From the NCBI GenBank assembly GCA_964528055.1, contig CAZGQM010000003.1:1-64000 (forward strand): 64,000 nt of DNA, in the 5' to 3' direction. This document shows positions 18,899-27,496 of this stretch, piece by piece. The translations under genes and the position numbers were made by a program. The notes beneath the pieces are model-generated. The model ran no database searches, was not told where the DNA came from, and saw only the letters and a list, made by a program, of their open reading frames with translations. The stretch's first letter is position 1. Every line of letters begins with the position of its first letter. Source of the DNA: Geoanaerobacter sp964528055 (lineage in GTDB: Bacteria; Desulfobacterota; Desulfuromonadia; Geobacterales; DSM-12255).

Positions 18899-20545
18899 TC
18901 AAAACTGGTACTTGACCCTGAAATGCACCCGGCTGTCGCCGTAGCCTGCATAACTGGTTCCGGACAACGCTACACCCCAGTCGAGCTGGCACTCCAGGTT
19001 GCGGAACAGGGTAGCGCGAATCCCCATGCCGGTTCCCTGAAGGTTAAATTCACTCTGCTGGGCCGGTTGCGGATCGTTGATCCAGAGCAGGGCAAAATCG
19101 AAAAAGGTGTAGGGGACGATCTGGAATCCTTCACCCAGTTTGAAAAGAGGCGCCAGATCCGGGGCAGAGAGTTCGGTAACGCCATGCAGGGCGCTGTCTC
19201 CTGATACCTCGCTCTCCTTGTAACCACGGACACTCTCCACCCCGCCTGCAGAATACTGCTCGTTCGAGATCAGCGGCTGGTCCGAGACCTGTCCGTCCAG
19301 CTTGAATGCCAATCCCATACCGGCAGGCAGTTTCTGCCGCCGCTCCATCCCCAGTACGACGTTCAGATAATTGCCTTTAGCGTTGAAGCGTTTGTTCGCC
19401 ATATTCTGCTGACGGGTTATCGCTCCCCGAAATGACATGTTCAAACCCGCGTTCCAGAGAGTTAAACCTCCGGCATCAGGAAGCGAACCGTTGTATGCAA
19501 GACTGAAGGGGAAATATTCCACTGGACTATTTGTATCGCCCGTACTGGAAGAGACCGAACCGGTGGTCTCATCGAACTTCTTGTAATCAAACCCGGCCAC
19601 AAGGTTGTGGCCGTAGTTATCATAAGCCTGCAGAGGTACTATGTAGCGCGTGCCGATAATGCTCCCCTTCCCCACGGTCTTGAACCCTTCGCCGAACGCG
19701 GTTTCGCTGTTGGAAAGAACACCGTAAACCACCATGGTCTGGTCGGCATTCCAGGGGGTCGGCAGCATATAGGAACCGGAAAAGACCTCGACCTCGTTCG
19801 GTTTCTCGGGAGATGTCTGGTATTGGAATGAAATCGAGTGATCACGATCCCAGAGGTTGTCGTAATGGATTCCGGCGTTCAATCTCAGCTCGCTGGTGTT
19901 GTTGCCGGCCCGGTTTGAAATCTCCAGGCTGCCGTGCAGCGGCAGAGTTTCATCGGCCTTCAGTTCTACATCCACCAGACCCAGCTCCGTGCCGGGGTTC
20001 ATGGCAGGTATCACCTTCAGGTCGGCGGTCCGGTTGATCCGGTTTACCTCGCGTTGCACATCCGGCACATGGAGTATTGTACCTGGCTCCAGGGACGGAA
20101 CCCGGTCCAGAATCCGTGCGGTGGAATAGTTGCGGTTGTTGCTGATCCAGGTAGTGCCGATCCGGCTCTCGATTACCTGCAGCTTTATTACACCGGTCTC
20201 TGCTGACTGCTCCGGGATATTGACCAGCACCGTCGGGTACCCCTGCTGATGGTGGTACTTTTCCAGGATGTCGCGCGCCTTTTCCACATCACCGGCGGTT
20301 CTGCCCGGCCCGGTCAGGTCGTCCAGAAGATTCTGCAGACGCTGGGTGGAAAAGATGCTGTTTCCGACGATCCGGAAATCGAGGATCTCGAAGGTCGGCT
20401 CCTCCTCAACCTTTTGTGCAACAGCGTCAGGGGAAGCATCTGAAACCGCTGCGTTTTCCTCGGCCCAGGCACTGCCGGCAACGGTTACCAGCAGTAGTAA
20501 GAGTGCAAGTCGGGCAACTACTCTTGGTCGGCAATCCACTCTCAA
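18899..20545 (-). CDS. TpsB/FhaC/ShlB-family two-partner secretion transporter
   Basis: 548 residues, the usual TpsB length. The signal peptide LALLLLLVTVAGSAWA is followed by POTRA-type segments (FEILDFRIVGNSIFSTQRL; TGVIKLQVIESRIG) at about 50-210. A 16-strand barrel follows: the family motif region reads LEISNRAGNNTSELRLNAG and later QYSAGGVESVRGYKESE, which carries the VRGY motif of the Omp85 superfamily lid loop. The last residues HFRVKYQF form a classical terminal beta strand. It exports the 3403-residue protein encoded next. It overlaps the upstream lipoprotein gene by 4 bases, so the three genes are likely one transcript, although a 200-base gap containing the repeat lies before the exoprotein gene. 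Confidence 0.93.
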   Translation of the reverse strand: MRVDCRPRVVARLALLLLLVTVAGSAWAEENAAVSDASPDAVAQKVEEEPTFEILDFRIVGNSIFSTQRLQNLLDDLTGPGRTAGDVEKARDILEKYHHQQGYPTVLVNIPEQSAETGVIKLQVIESRIGTTWISNNRNYSTARILDRVPSLEPGTILHVPDVQREVNRINRTADLKVIPAMNPGTELGLVDVELKADETLPLHGSLEISNRAGNNTSELRLNAGIHYDNLWDRDHSISFQYQTSPEKPNEVEVFSGSYMLPTPWNADQTMVVYGVLSNSETAFGEGFKTVGKGSIIGTRYIVPLQAYDNYGHNLVAGFDYKKFDETTGSVSSSTGDTNSPVEYFPFSLAYNGSLPDAGGLTLWNAGLNMSFRGAITRQQNMANKRFNAKGNYLNVVLGMERRQKLPAGMGLAFKLDGQVSDQPLISNEQYSAGGVESVRGYKESEVSGDSALHGVTELSAPDLAPLFKLGEGFQIVPYTFFDFALLWINDPQPAQQSEFNLQGTGMGIRATLFRNLECQLDWGVALSGTSYAGYGDSRVHFRVKYQF

Positions 20546-21492
20546 TTGGGCACCACCTTCTTCATGGCTTCATTGAAAACTTTTTCCGCCTCAGGATCTA
20601 GCGTGCTTTCAGTAGAAGCAGGGGAAGCTGGTGAAGTTACAGCATCAGATGAAGTGTCTATAGCTTCACTATTATTTTCACGAACTTTTTTATCTACTGC
20701 CTCCACTGATTCAACCTTCACATCGCAGCTCAGCCTTTCACCGCCGAACGGGTGTCCAAAATCTATCTCGAATCCATCCCCGTCAACTGCGCTGATCCGC
20801 CCGACCATGCCGCCGGTTCGAACCAGTCGCTCTTTTTCAGCCTTGATCTCCAGTTCATACCTGTCGGGTCTCTCTCTCACAGTAATCGGCCCGAACGGCG
20901 TAGTCAGGGGCTTTCCCTGTTCCGGTGCGAAATTGATCAGCAGATCCTTGTCGGTCACCTCGCTCACTCTGCCCGGCACAAGCGGATCGATAACGAAACG
21001 TTGTCCGATCTCAGGGGCCTTACCGGTACGGTTCGTATACTCTTCAATGGAGAGGCGCATCTCCTTCTGGCGTTTCCTTACTGTTGCCATCTTTACAAAC
21101 CTGTCTTTGGGCGATGCAGCCGGATACCGCTCTGATTGTAGTTCAATCACAGCCTTCTCCCCCTCTTTAAGTCCGACCAGTGCAACGCCCAGCCGCTTCA
21201 TGATCTCATCCTCGAAGGATAGCCGATCCATCTTCGGATCGACCGGCAGCGGCCCTGCAATGATTGTGACCGTCTCAGCACCGTTGCGTGGCAGGTAAAA
21301 TGCCGATTTTTTGTCATCGGCGAGGGCGCTGTCAGGTCTGGTAGTGACTGCCAGTTCGCCATTTTGCAGGCGGCAGGTAAAGCCAAGCTCCACCCTGTCG
21401 CCCGAACCGATGACTGCAGGAACAGAGGTACAGCCGGCCAGTACAGCAGCAAGAATCGTCATGGAACATGTTGATTTAATCGTAAGGATCAT
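20542..21492 (-). CDS. FKBP/SlyD-like lipoprotein
   Basis: 316 residues from the ATG at 21492, which has a good upstream AAGGAG; a longer in-frame ORF upstream has no such site. The start gives a lipoprotein signal with lipobox LAGC (ILAAVLAGCTS). Two segments look like FKBP-type proline isomerase material of the SlyD kind: GDRVELGFTCRLQNGEL near the N-terminus and VGLKEGEKAVIEL. FGHPFGGERLSCDVKVESV resembles the SlyD insert and return strand. The C-terminal 60 residues are acidic and Ser/Thr-rich. The 4-base overlap with the TpsB gene suggests a periplasmic folding helper for the TPS pathway (inference). Confidence 0.75.
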   Translation of the reverse strand: MILTIKSTCSMTILAAVLAGCTSVPAVIGSGDRVELGFTCRLQNGELAVTTRPDSALADDKKSAFYLPRNGAETVTIIAGPLPVDPKMDRLSFEDEIMKRLGVALVGLKEGEKAVIELQSERYPAASPKDRFVKMATVRKRQKEMRLSIEEYTNRTGKAPEIGQRFVIDPLVPGRVSEVTDKDLLINFAPEQGKPLTTPFGPITVRERPDRYELEIKAEKERLVRTGGMVGRISAVDGDGFEIDFGHPFGGERLSCDVKVESVEAVDKKVRENNSEAIDTSSDAVTSPASPASTESTLDPEAEKVFNEAMKKVVPN

Positions 21493-21852
21493 CTGAATCT
21501 CCTTGATTCTTCGGTCAGGGCGGTTGAGCAGGCAAAAATCATCGGACATGCTTGAAGGACGCAGACTATACATGCGTAATGTTTCAACCGTGCGACAGCA
21601 GAGTAAAGATTGTAAAAATTTTCCATGCATCACTGTAAAACCATTACAACCGGGCTTTTGCGGCTCTTGTAGTGACCATAATCATTGTCACGAAAAATTT
21701 TCAGACATGTCATACAGCTGTAATATTTGATGTGATATGGTCTCCGCGCTAACAAAACGGTCCGAACCGAAGAGGGCGGGTGATTTTTTTGAAACTTTCA
21801 CAAACCTGCCCTTTGGATGTAACAATCATCTGTTAAGGTTTCAGCCATCAAG
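21493..21852. other. Divergent intergenic region with two inverted repeats
   Basis: 360 bases between the minus-strand TPS operon and a plus-strand small gene. GTGAC at 21672-21676 and GTCAC at 21687-21691 form an operator-like inverted repeat. GGGCGGGT at 21774-21781 pairs imperfectly with ACCTGCCC at 21804-21811 around an AT-rich loop. Promoters for both directions should lie here, but I cannot place them reliably. Confidence 0.45.
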
Positions 21853-22035
21853 ATGAAAAGTGAGCTCATGGGCAAAAAGAAAGACAAACATCTCAAGAAG
21901 CTCGAAAGGCTGAAAGAGGTCATGCATGGGATGGTAGACGAAGAATTCACCGGCCATGTCAAGATCAACTTCAGCCAGGGTGGCATCGGCAGGATAGAGA
22001 AGTTCGAAGAGATACTGAGGGAAGAAGAGCATTAA
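21853..22035 (+). CDS. Small DUF2292/YezD-like protein
   Basis: 60 residues, strongly basic at the start (MGKKKDKHLKKLERLKEV) and acidic at the end. The core EEFTGHVKINFSQGGIGRIE resembles the short beta motif of the DUF2292 (YezD) family, which forms a small single-domain protein of unknown function. The second ATG at 21868 could be the true start; neither has a strong ribosome binding site. No close neighbour on the same strand suggests a role. Confidence 0.6.
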   Translation: MKSELMGKKKDKHLKKLERLKEVMHGMVDEEFTGHVKINFSQGGIGRIEKFEEILREEEH

Positions 22036-22045
22036 CAACCAAAAT

Positions 22046-22161
22046 CGTTTACCGCAAAGCCGCAAAGGTCGCAAAGGAAGTCAACTTCACAAGGTGTAAG
22101 CTTTTAATAAGACCAATACTTTTTGATTTTCATCGCGTCCTTTGCGCCTTAGCGGTTTAAA
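22046..22161. repeat. Imperfect palindromic intergenic repeat
   Basis: TTTACCGCAAAGCCGCAAAG near 22048 is matched on the other arm by CCTTTGCGCCTTAGCGGTTT near 22138-22158, giving a long inverted repeat around an AT-rich centre. The AAAG-CGCAAAGG pattern looks like a dispersed extragenic repeat. It could also end transcription from the upstream small gene. Confidence 0.5.
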
Positions 22162-22185
22162 TGTTTTTATAGATAAAATTTAATA

Positions 22186-22314
22186 TCAGGGTACCTTGCT
22201 GACCCCGGATCACCCGGGGGACCAGAAAGCCCGATTCTAACGCAAAACGCCTCGTGAGGAGATTCATCTCCCATTGAAGGCCGAAGCGATTGGATCGGGT
22301 TTTTGTTTTTTTGT
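22186..22314 (+). promoter_or_regulatory. Leader element A, divergent copy A1
   Basis: Contains CTTGCTGACC, a local hairpin (CCCCGG...CCGGGG), then GGACCAGAAAGCCCGATTC and finally GGATCGGGTTTTTG, so CCCGAT can pair with ATCGGG before a T run. The order TTGCTGACC / variable hairpin / GGxCCAGAAAGCCCG / terminator matches the three tighter copies at 35186, 44837 and 46063. It lies about 100 bases upstream of a GEMM aptamer. Confidence 0.5.
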
Positions 22315-22414
22315 GCGGCGATTACGCCGAAAAAGGGGGTGCGACGGGCAGATACGCTTACATGGAGATAATTGCAGTCTGTTGAAGGCTCATACTGCCT
22401 TCACCCACTCTTCA

Positions 22415-22488
22415 GATAAAGCCAAAGCCGCGGGTAACCGGGTGACGGAAAGCCGACGGATCCTGAAAATGGATGGCCGGGCCGCCTG
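22415..22488 (+). promoter_or_regulatory. GEMM-I cyclic-dinucleotide riboswitch, copy 1
   Basis: Carries the GEMM-I signature: AAAGCCAAA, a short helix closed by GGTAACC, then GGGTGACGGAAAGCC, a P3 helix (GACGGATCC...GGAT) and the closing GGCCGGGCCGCC. In hand alignment to the Vibrio Vc2 aptamer the 21-46 pair is C-G instead of G-C, a compensatory change, and the position matching Vc2 G20 reads G. I see no terminator after it, so control may be at translation of the gene at 22554. The ligand (c-di-GMP or cGAMP) cannot be settled by eye. Confidence 0.8.
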
Positions 22489-22553
22489 GGGAAATTGAGA
22501 AGATCTGAAACCACATCAATTTACCCAACCAAGGAACGAAAAGGAGATTTACC

Positions 22554-23318
22554 ATGTTGAAGAAGAAAATTGCCATCGTATTAGCCGCAGCCATGATGAC
22601 CCTCTCCGCCAGCAGCGCCTTCGCAGCATTTGCCGACATCGATCTGGTTCGCGTAGTGTATGAGCGCACATCCGGCACGACCGAACTCGTTTCTAACCTC
22701 GGCAATGCAGCAACGATTGCGGGCAAGAAAACTAGCACGGCCACTACTGTTGGTACTGGTGGTACTTTTGCCGGCTCCCTGCCAGGAACTGTCACTACCC
22801 CTGCAAACCTCTTTGTTGCCTATTTTGCGATCGACAAAACCACCAATGAACTCTGGGTCAGCGGCAGCACTGACATAACTAAGGCACCGGTAGCAGTTGG
22901 CTCCATGGGATTTACCTCTACCAAAAGCGGCTGGACCAACATTCAGTCATATTATAATACTCTGACACCTGATGCAAACGGCGTGTACACAGGTTCACAG
23001 GGTAATCCAAACTCATACAGACTCAAGCAGACAGCCAACCAGGGAGCCATGGGTAACGGCATAAACATCGCAACCCGTGTCAACACAGAAGCCAGCCTCG
23101 CATCCCTCGTTAACGGTACTGCAACTTCGGTTTCGCAGAACCTGTACTACTTCGCCAATGCAAACGTCGCAGGTAGCAAAGGCGTTGCGGTAGCCACAAT
23201 CACCACCAGCAGCAATGGTGCTACTACTGTTACCACCACACCGATCCCGGCTGCCTTCTACCTCATGGGTTCCGGCCTGATGGGCCTGGTAGGACTTCGT
23301 CGCAGGAACAAGGCTTAA
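22554..23318 (+). CDS. PEP-CTERM/VPLPA-type sorted surface protein
   Basis: 254 residues, with AAGGAG before the ATG. The signal peptide (IAIVLAAAMMTLSASSAFA) is followed by a Thr/Ser/Asn/Gly-rich body of unknown fold. The C-terminal sorting tail is TTPIPAAFYLMGSGLMG followed by a basic RRRNK end, that is motif, hydrophobic helix and positive tail as recognised by exosortases. The gene lies 65 bases after a GEMM aptamer. Its first ~210 residues are nearly the same as the N-terminus of the 1041-residue protein at 28312, including stretches identical in DNA. Function unknown; a structural or matrix protein is plausible. Confidence 0.85.
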   Translation: MLKKKIAIVLAAAMMTLSASSAFAAFADIDLVRVVYERTSGTTELVSNLGNAATIAGKKTSTATTVGTGGTFAGSLPGTVTTPANLFVAYFAIDKTTNELWVSGSTDITKAPVAVGSMGFTSTKSGWTNIQSYYNTLTPDANGVYTGSQGNPNSYRLKQTANQGAMGNGINIATRVNTEASLASLVNGTATSVSQNLYYFANANVAGSKGVAVATITTSSNGATTVTTTPIPAAFYLMGSGLMGLVGLRRRNKA

Positions 23319-23405
23319 TTCGAGTAAACCGTACCACCACCTTCCCCTCCTGAAACAGGAGGGGAAAAACAACACGCAGTTAATCCAAACCAAGGAGATT
23401 ATACA

Positions 23406-24755
23406 ATGAAAAAGCAGATCAAGGTTTCCCTTCTCACCTGCGCAGCCGTATTGAGCGCAGCTGCCATGGCACAGGCCGCCCCCGCAGAACTCAACATCTA
23501 TGGCGCTTCGGCCCAGTACCTTTACTGGAATGCCCAGGCACAGAACTACGCACAGACAGTTCTCGGCTGCACCGCCACTGCCCCTGTCAACAATGGCGGC
23601 AAGCACGGCTTTGTCTCCGCCACCAACTGCACCAGCACCCTGGTACCTGTAAACTCAGCAACCGGCAAGCGCGATCTCGACATCCGTTACTCAGGTATCG
23701 CCTCAGCCGAAGGGCCTTTGGCCGTTTCCGGTCAGAACGCGCTTGATGCAACCCTCAGCGCAGGCTGTGCCACCGGCGAGCGTAAGATGTATGCTTCCGC
23801 CACAACCACCGTCTGCAAGAAGGTTCATGTCGGCACCTCTGACGTAGCTGGAGAAACACTTACTCAGTCCTCCTCCGGTAATAAATTTGGACCTCTTGGC
23901 GGCGGCGCCTTCAGCGCTTCCCTCGCCGGCGTCAACACAACAGGCTTGACCCCTGCCAACACCGTTGTTGTGCCTTTCGGCTTCTTCATCAATAAAGCAG
24001 TAACAGCCACCAAATGCACCGCCGGTCTGGTGGGCAACTATGCTACTGCCGCCAGCCAGTGTGATACCGCTCCTGGCAAAGGTGACGGCGCACTTGGTTC
24101 TGCATCTACAATCGACAACATCTCCCGCGAGCAGGCTGTAATGATCTTCACTGGCCAGTCTACCGACTGGTCTGATTTCGGCTCCTACTTCACTGCACAG
24201 CCGGTAGTTGCCTGCCTGCGCCACGCCGGCTCCGGTACCCACTCAGCCTTTGATGCAACCGTAATCAATAGTGGCTGGGGTGGAAATATTTTAACTGCTG
24301 AAGAAACCGGCAGAGTCTGGTTCAACCAGGGTTCCGGCGATGAAATAAAGTGCATAAACGGCAATACTACCGCCGCTACGACAGGATCGCTTATCGGCGC
24401 TATCGGATATGCCGATGCTGACCAGGCAACTGGCGTTGCCGCTACCAGCCAGAATGTGCTGCCGATCAAGTATAATGGCGTTTACCCAACTCGCTCCGCC
24501 ATCCGTAACGGCCTCTACGACTTCTACACCAACGCATGGCTCTACACTAACCCTGCAAACGGTGTGAACTATCCGACCATGGGTACTTCGGTTAACGACA
24601 TTGCTGCATCACTGATCACCTTTGCCCAGGATCCGGCAAACGTTCCTGCTTCCAAGGCCAACTACTGGGCAGCAGTGGGCGAGATGAAATATAACCGTGG
24701 TACCGACGCTGGGTATCCTGGTTACGTAGGTGCTTCAATTCCGCAACTTCCGTAA
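23406..24755 (+). CDS. PstS-like periplasmic substrate-binding protein
   Basis: 449 residues with signal peptide (LTCAAVLSAAAMAQAA). The mature start LNIYGASAQYLYW and later GIASAEGP, VVPFGFFINKAV, REQAVMIFTGQSTDW, CLRHAGSGTHSAF and IGYADADQ follow the plan of phosphate-binding PstS-like proteins: the FTGQ..W motif and the R.GSGT loop match that family. No permease or ATPase gene is near, so it is an orphan binding protein; in PstS the S/T-G-T residues bind phosphate. It follows the GEMM-controlled PEP-CTERM gene by 87 bases, with a small CCCCTCC/GGAGGGG hairpin between, and probably shares its transcript. Confidence 0.72.
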   Translation: MKKQIKVSLLTCAAVLSAAAMAQAAPAELNIYGASAQYLYWNAQAQNYAQTVLGCTATAPVNNGGKHGFVSATNCTSTLVPVNSATGKRDLDIRYSGIASAEGPLAVSGQNALDATLSAGCATGERKMYASATTTVCKKVHVGTSDVAGETLTQSSSGNKFGPLGGGAFSASLAGVNTTGLTPANTVVVPFGFFINKAVTATKCTAGLVGNYATAASQCDTAPGKGDGALGSASTIDNISREQAVMIFTGQSTDWSDFGSYFTAQPVVACLRHAGSGTHSAFDATVINSGWGGNILTAEETGRVWFNQGSGDEIKCINGNTTAATTGSLIGAIGYADADQATGVAATSQNVLPIKYNGVYPTRSAIRNGLYDFYTNAWLYTNPANGVNYPTMGTSVNDIAASLITFAQDPANVPASKANYWAAVGEMKYNRGTDAGYPGYVGASIPQLP

Positions 24756-24768
24756 TCTGCTGATTCAG

Positions 24769-24860
24769 TTCCATGTTGCTATCAGGCCCCGGAAACGGGG
24801 CCTTTTTTTTGGGAGGGGGGTCTTCTCAATAGGAGCAATGCAAACACCTCACCTGCTTTG
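24769..24860 (+). repeat. Direct repeat, copy 1
   Basis: About 92 bases from GTTCCATGTTG through the terminator to CACCTGCTTTGCACC. The second copy at 25222-25317 shares the terminator, the following G-rich stretch and the CAAACxCC...ACCTGCTT end. The two copies flank a broken DUF2442 gene. Confidence 0.75.
24785..24810 (+). terminator. Rho-independent terminator
   Basis: GGCCCC-GGAAAC-GGGGCC followed by eight T, 30 bases after the stop of the PstS-like gene. Strong stem with a perfect U tract. Confidence 0.92.
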
Positions 24861-24999
24861 CACCTACACAACCTTGATCCTAGAACGGCAGTTCGAATAA
24901 CACAGAGAGGGGGCAGGGAATCTCTGTTAGCTGAATGGGGGCTTTCGGTTAAACGGTCAACCGCTTAAGCCTATAGACCCTTTGAGACAGAAGTCAGAC

Positions 25000-25233
25000 A
25001 TGGAAACGGTCGTTCAGGTTGTACCTTACGAGAACTATCACCTTGAAATTGTATTCAGCACTGGTGAATAGAAGGTTTTTGATGCGCTTCCCGATCTTTC
25101 CAAAGGGATATTCCTACGATTACAGGATAAACGCCTCATCATGCAGGCGTATGTGGCCCTTGACACTGTCTACTGGCCTGGTGACCTGGATATTGCCCCG
25201 GAAACGCTCTATGATCGTTCTGTTCCATGTTGA
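25000..25233 (+). pseudogene. DUF2442-like gene with an in-frame TAG stop
   Basis: Read from ATG 25000, the frame gives METVVQVVPYENYHLEIVF, then TAG at 25069-25071, then in the same frame KVFDALPDLSKGIFLRLQD and DTVYWPGDLDIAPETLYDRS, ending with TGA at 25231-25233. This is a full DUF2442-type domain (V.P...Y.L.V.F..GE followed by WP...DI.PE.LY), a family often found beside toxin-antitoxin genes. The amber codon replaces one residue and the frame is not shifted. The last codons overlap the second direct repeat. No DUF4160 partner is seen. It is most likely a decayed gene. Confidence 0.72.
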
Positions 25234-25317
25234 TTTCAGGCCCCGGAAACGGGGCCTTTTGTGTGTTGAGGGCGGGGGTCTGCTCATTAGGGGCAAAACA
25301 AACGCCACACCTGCTTC
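25222..25317 (+). repeat. Direct repeat, copy 2, with duplicated terminator
   Basis: Second copy of the 24769-24860 sequence. GGCCCC-GGAAAC-GGGGCC is unchanged at 25239-25256, but the T run is cut to four (TTTTGTG). The copies are similar, not identical, so the duplication is not very recent. Confidence 0.72.
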
Positions 25318-25350
25318 ACCCGCCTTTGATTATGATCTGCTTCGCCCGTC

Positions 25351-26535
25351 TTAACGCAGCAACCCGTTTGCGGCCCTGACAAACTCGGCCAGGTCGGGGT
25401 CGGCGGTCGTTGCGTCGAACAGCTCCAGGGGGGGAGCTACGGCCAGCGGGTACTCGATCATATCTTTCTCTGACAGCACCGTAATCGATGTGGTCCGGGC
25501 ACCCTGCTCCGGTATGATCTCCAGAATCCATGCCCCGTTTTCGCCGATCTTCAGAACCTTGTAATGTCCTCCTGATATATAAAATTGTGGCGCCAGCAGA
25601 GCAGAACCTGACGGTTGAATCGTTAACCTGAGCGAAGCAGTCCCATCTGCCAGCAGCAGTGGCGGCTCCTGCTTGAAATCGGCTTGGGACCGCTTCAGCA
25701 ACCCGGCCAGAACGGAAGCTGTCCGTTCACCGGAAGATCCCCTGAAAAGCTCGAACAGACTTTCCCGTCGCGAGAAGGTGAGCGGAAGCGGCAGTTCATC
25801 CCCTCCCGGAGGCCGGTCAGCGCGTTTATCCGTTGCTGCGGCAACGGATGGCTCCAGGGACGGACCGGAGTCCGGTCTGCCCGGTGGGGGGTTAGCAGGG
25901 CGCGGAGCCGGACGATCAACAGACGGCGGAGGGGGGGGATCACTCCGAAAGGAAGCCCTGGAATCGCTTGTAACTGTTGCGGTTGCAGCTTCGTTGATTT
26001 CCGATTTCCGGAGATTCTCTGCCTGCTCGGCGCTTGCCTTCTGGGCAGCCCATTCGTCGAGCTGTTCACGGGTGGGGTTGGTTATCGAAACCCGCGCTGT
26101 CTCGGTTGTGCCGTTTTCCTTGCGGAGCAGTGCCGTGAGAAAGGTGATGCTCCCCCGTAACTGGACAACCGCCAGCGGAACATATCCGCTCAGTGGTTTG
26201 GTGCTTTGTATCCGGATGACGAGTGAACCGGCGGAATTGGGTGTTGAGGTCAGGGTGGCAGTGCGGCGGTCCAGAAACGAGCCGCTCACCTGGGGAGGGT
26301 TCGGATCTTCGCTCTGATAATCGATACGGATCTCTGCCTCTGTCACCCGGTTAAGGTTATTCGCATGTATGGCGAATGATCCCTGCCTGCTGGAAAAGGC
26401 GGTCACGACCGGCTCGGCAACGGCTTCGACGGGAGAGATCAGGATAACGAGCTGCAGGAGCGACAGGAGTGCGGTGAGGCTAAACCGTATATCAGAGAGG
26501 CGGATCTGGTTGAACAATGGTGCGGGAACGTTCAT
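25351..26535 (-). CDS. Secreted protein with an N-terminal cohesin-like region
   Basis: 394 residues, minus strand. A hydrophobic signal segment (LTALLSLLQLVILISPVEAVA) precedes a beta-rich stretch of about 100 residues: GSFAIHANNLNRVTEAEIRI, then LVIRIQSTKPLSGYVPLAV. This has the layout of a cohesin-like jelly roll. A proline-rich linker (SDPPPPPSVDRPAPRPANPP) leads to a C-terminal region of unknown fold (SGSALLAPQFYISGGHYKVL). No lipobox or sorting tail is visible. It is divergent from the dockerin-carrying operon starting at 26772, whose product could be a binding partner (inference). Confidence 0.6.
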   Translation of the reverse strand: MNVPAPLFNQIRLSDIRFSLTALLSLLQLVILISPVEAVAEPVVTAFSSRQGSFAIHANNLNRVTEAEIRIDYQSEDPNPPQVSGSFLDRRTATLTSTPNSAGSLVIRIQSTKPLSGYVPLAVVQLRGSITFLTALLRKENGTTETARVSITNPTREQLDEWAAQKASAEQAENLRKSEINEAATATVTSDSRASFRSDPPPPPSVDRPAPRPANPPPGRPDSGPSLEPSVAAATDKRADRPPGGDELPLPLTFSRRESLFELFRGSSGERTASVLAGLLKRSQADFKQEPPLLLADGTASLRLTIQPSGSALLAPQFYISGGHYKVLKIGENGAWILEIIPEQGARTTSITVLSEKDMIEYPLAVAPPLELFDATTADPDLAEFVRAANGLLR

Positions 26536-26771
26536 GGATGCTCACAATATGCCTGATGTGGCAACAGGATAACAGAACAGCATTACAGCAGTTTTACAGA
26601 CTGGTTACATCTGGATGAAGATTGAAAGGTAACTTGGTGGAGTGGGAGAAAACATTTGCCTACTCTTAACCTCTCTGTCAATCGGCTGTAACGTATGCCT
26701 GTTATGATGATCTCGATTCAATCCGTACTCAACTATCAACCATTGAGCAATTCTCTACAGGGGGCAGACAT
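26536..26771. other. Divergent promoter region
   Basis: 236 bases between the minus gene at 25351 and the plus operon at 26772. TTATGAT near 26701 is a possible -10 for the plus direction. A good ribosome binding site (AGGGGGCAG) precedes 26772. I see no riboswitch or leader element here. Confidence 0.4.
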
Positions 26772-27449
26772 ATGAAGAGCCATACAAAAAGTATCCTGCT
26801 TATCAGTACACTGTTAGTGGGGCTGGCCGGACCGGCAGCAGCCGCATTGAGCGATGCGGAGTCAGGCGGTGGTCCGGTCAGTGCTGGCGAGACTACGGAG
26901 CGCATCAATACGCTTCTCAACCAGTACGCCGGTTTTATCCCCGGTGATGCCGACTTTCGTAATCCTGACCCGCTCTATCTGTCGAAAAGCCAGCAGTTAT
27001 CGACCTTCACCAGGGCCAAAGGGCCGATGACCACCTATTACACGGTCACGGGGGGCGACAGAACCGCGACCAATCAATCGGGCGGCTTTTCCGGTTCCGG
27101 CAGTGACGCTGCTGCTCCGGCAGTAAACTCCATAACTGTTGCCCATTATGCGCCTGACACACTGGTAGGTGCTGTGGCAAGCGGTATGGCTCCCACATCG
27201 TCGAGCGGGAGCGGCTATTCGGTGCAGCATGGCGCGGCGCAGCAGAAACCGAACCAGATACAAACCACCATTGTTTCCCTGCCGACACAGATAAGCACCA
27301 CCATTGTACCCCTGCCCCAGGGCCAAACCCATTTCACCACCACCATTACTCCCATACCGACGCCGATTCCGCCTGCCGCAGCACTGCTCGGTCCCGGACT
27401 GGGCGCTCTCGGTCTGCTGCGAATGAGGCGCCGGAGCAGCAACGCATAA
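26772..27449 (+). CDS. PEP-CTERM-type sorted protein
   Basis: 225 residues. Signal peptide SILLISTLLVGLAGPAAAA. The middle is low-complexity, rich in Ser/Thr/Gly/Gln, with repeated TTIV.LP segments (QTTIVSLPTQISTTIVPLP). The C-terminus has a sorting tail: PTPIPPAAALLGPGLGALG followed by RMRRRSS. First gene of a five-gene plus-strand run ending at the terminator at 32693, with gaps of 48, 29 and 30 bases to the later members. No enzyme motif. Confidence 0.8.
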   Translation: MKSHTKSILLISTLLVGLAGPAAAALSDAESGGGPVSAGETTERINTLLNQYAGFIPGDADFRNPDPLYLSKSQQLSTFTRAKGPMTTYYTVTGGDRTATNQSGGFSGSGSDAAAPAVNSITVAHYAPDTLVGAVASGMAPTSSSGSGYSVQHGAAQQKPNQIQTTIVSLPTQISTTIVPLPQGQTHFTTTITPIPTPIPPAAALLGPGLGALGLLRMRRRSSNA

Positions 27450-27496
27450 AGCCGTTGGAGAGTACAAGAAAATCGCTTACGGATCGATACGTGCCT

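Noticed and set aside
25000..25233. In-frame stop in the DUF2442 frame as a recoded (selenocysteine or pyrrolysine) codon
   Set aside because: The codon is TAG, not TGA, no SECIS-like hairpin is visible, the family has no known recoding and the gene lies in a decayed repeat region.
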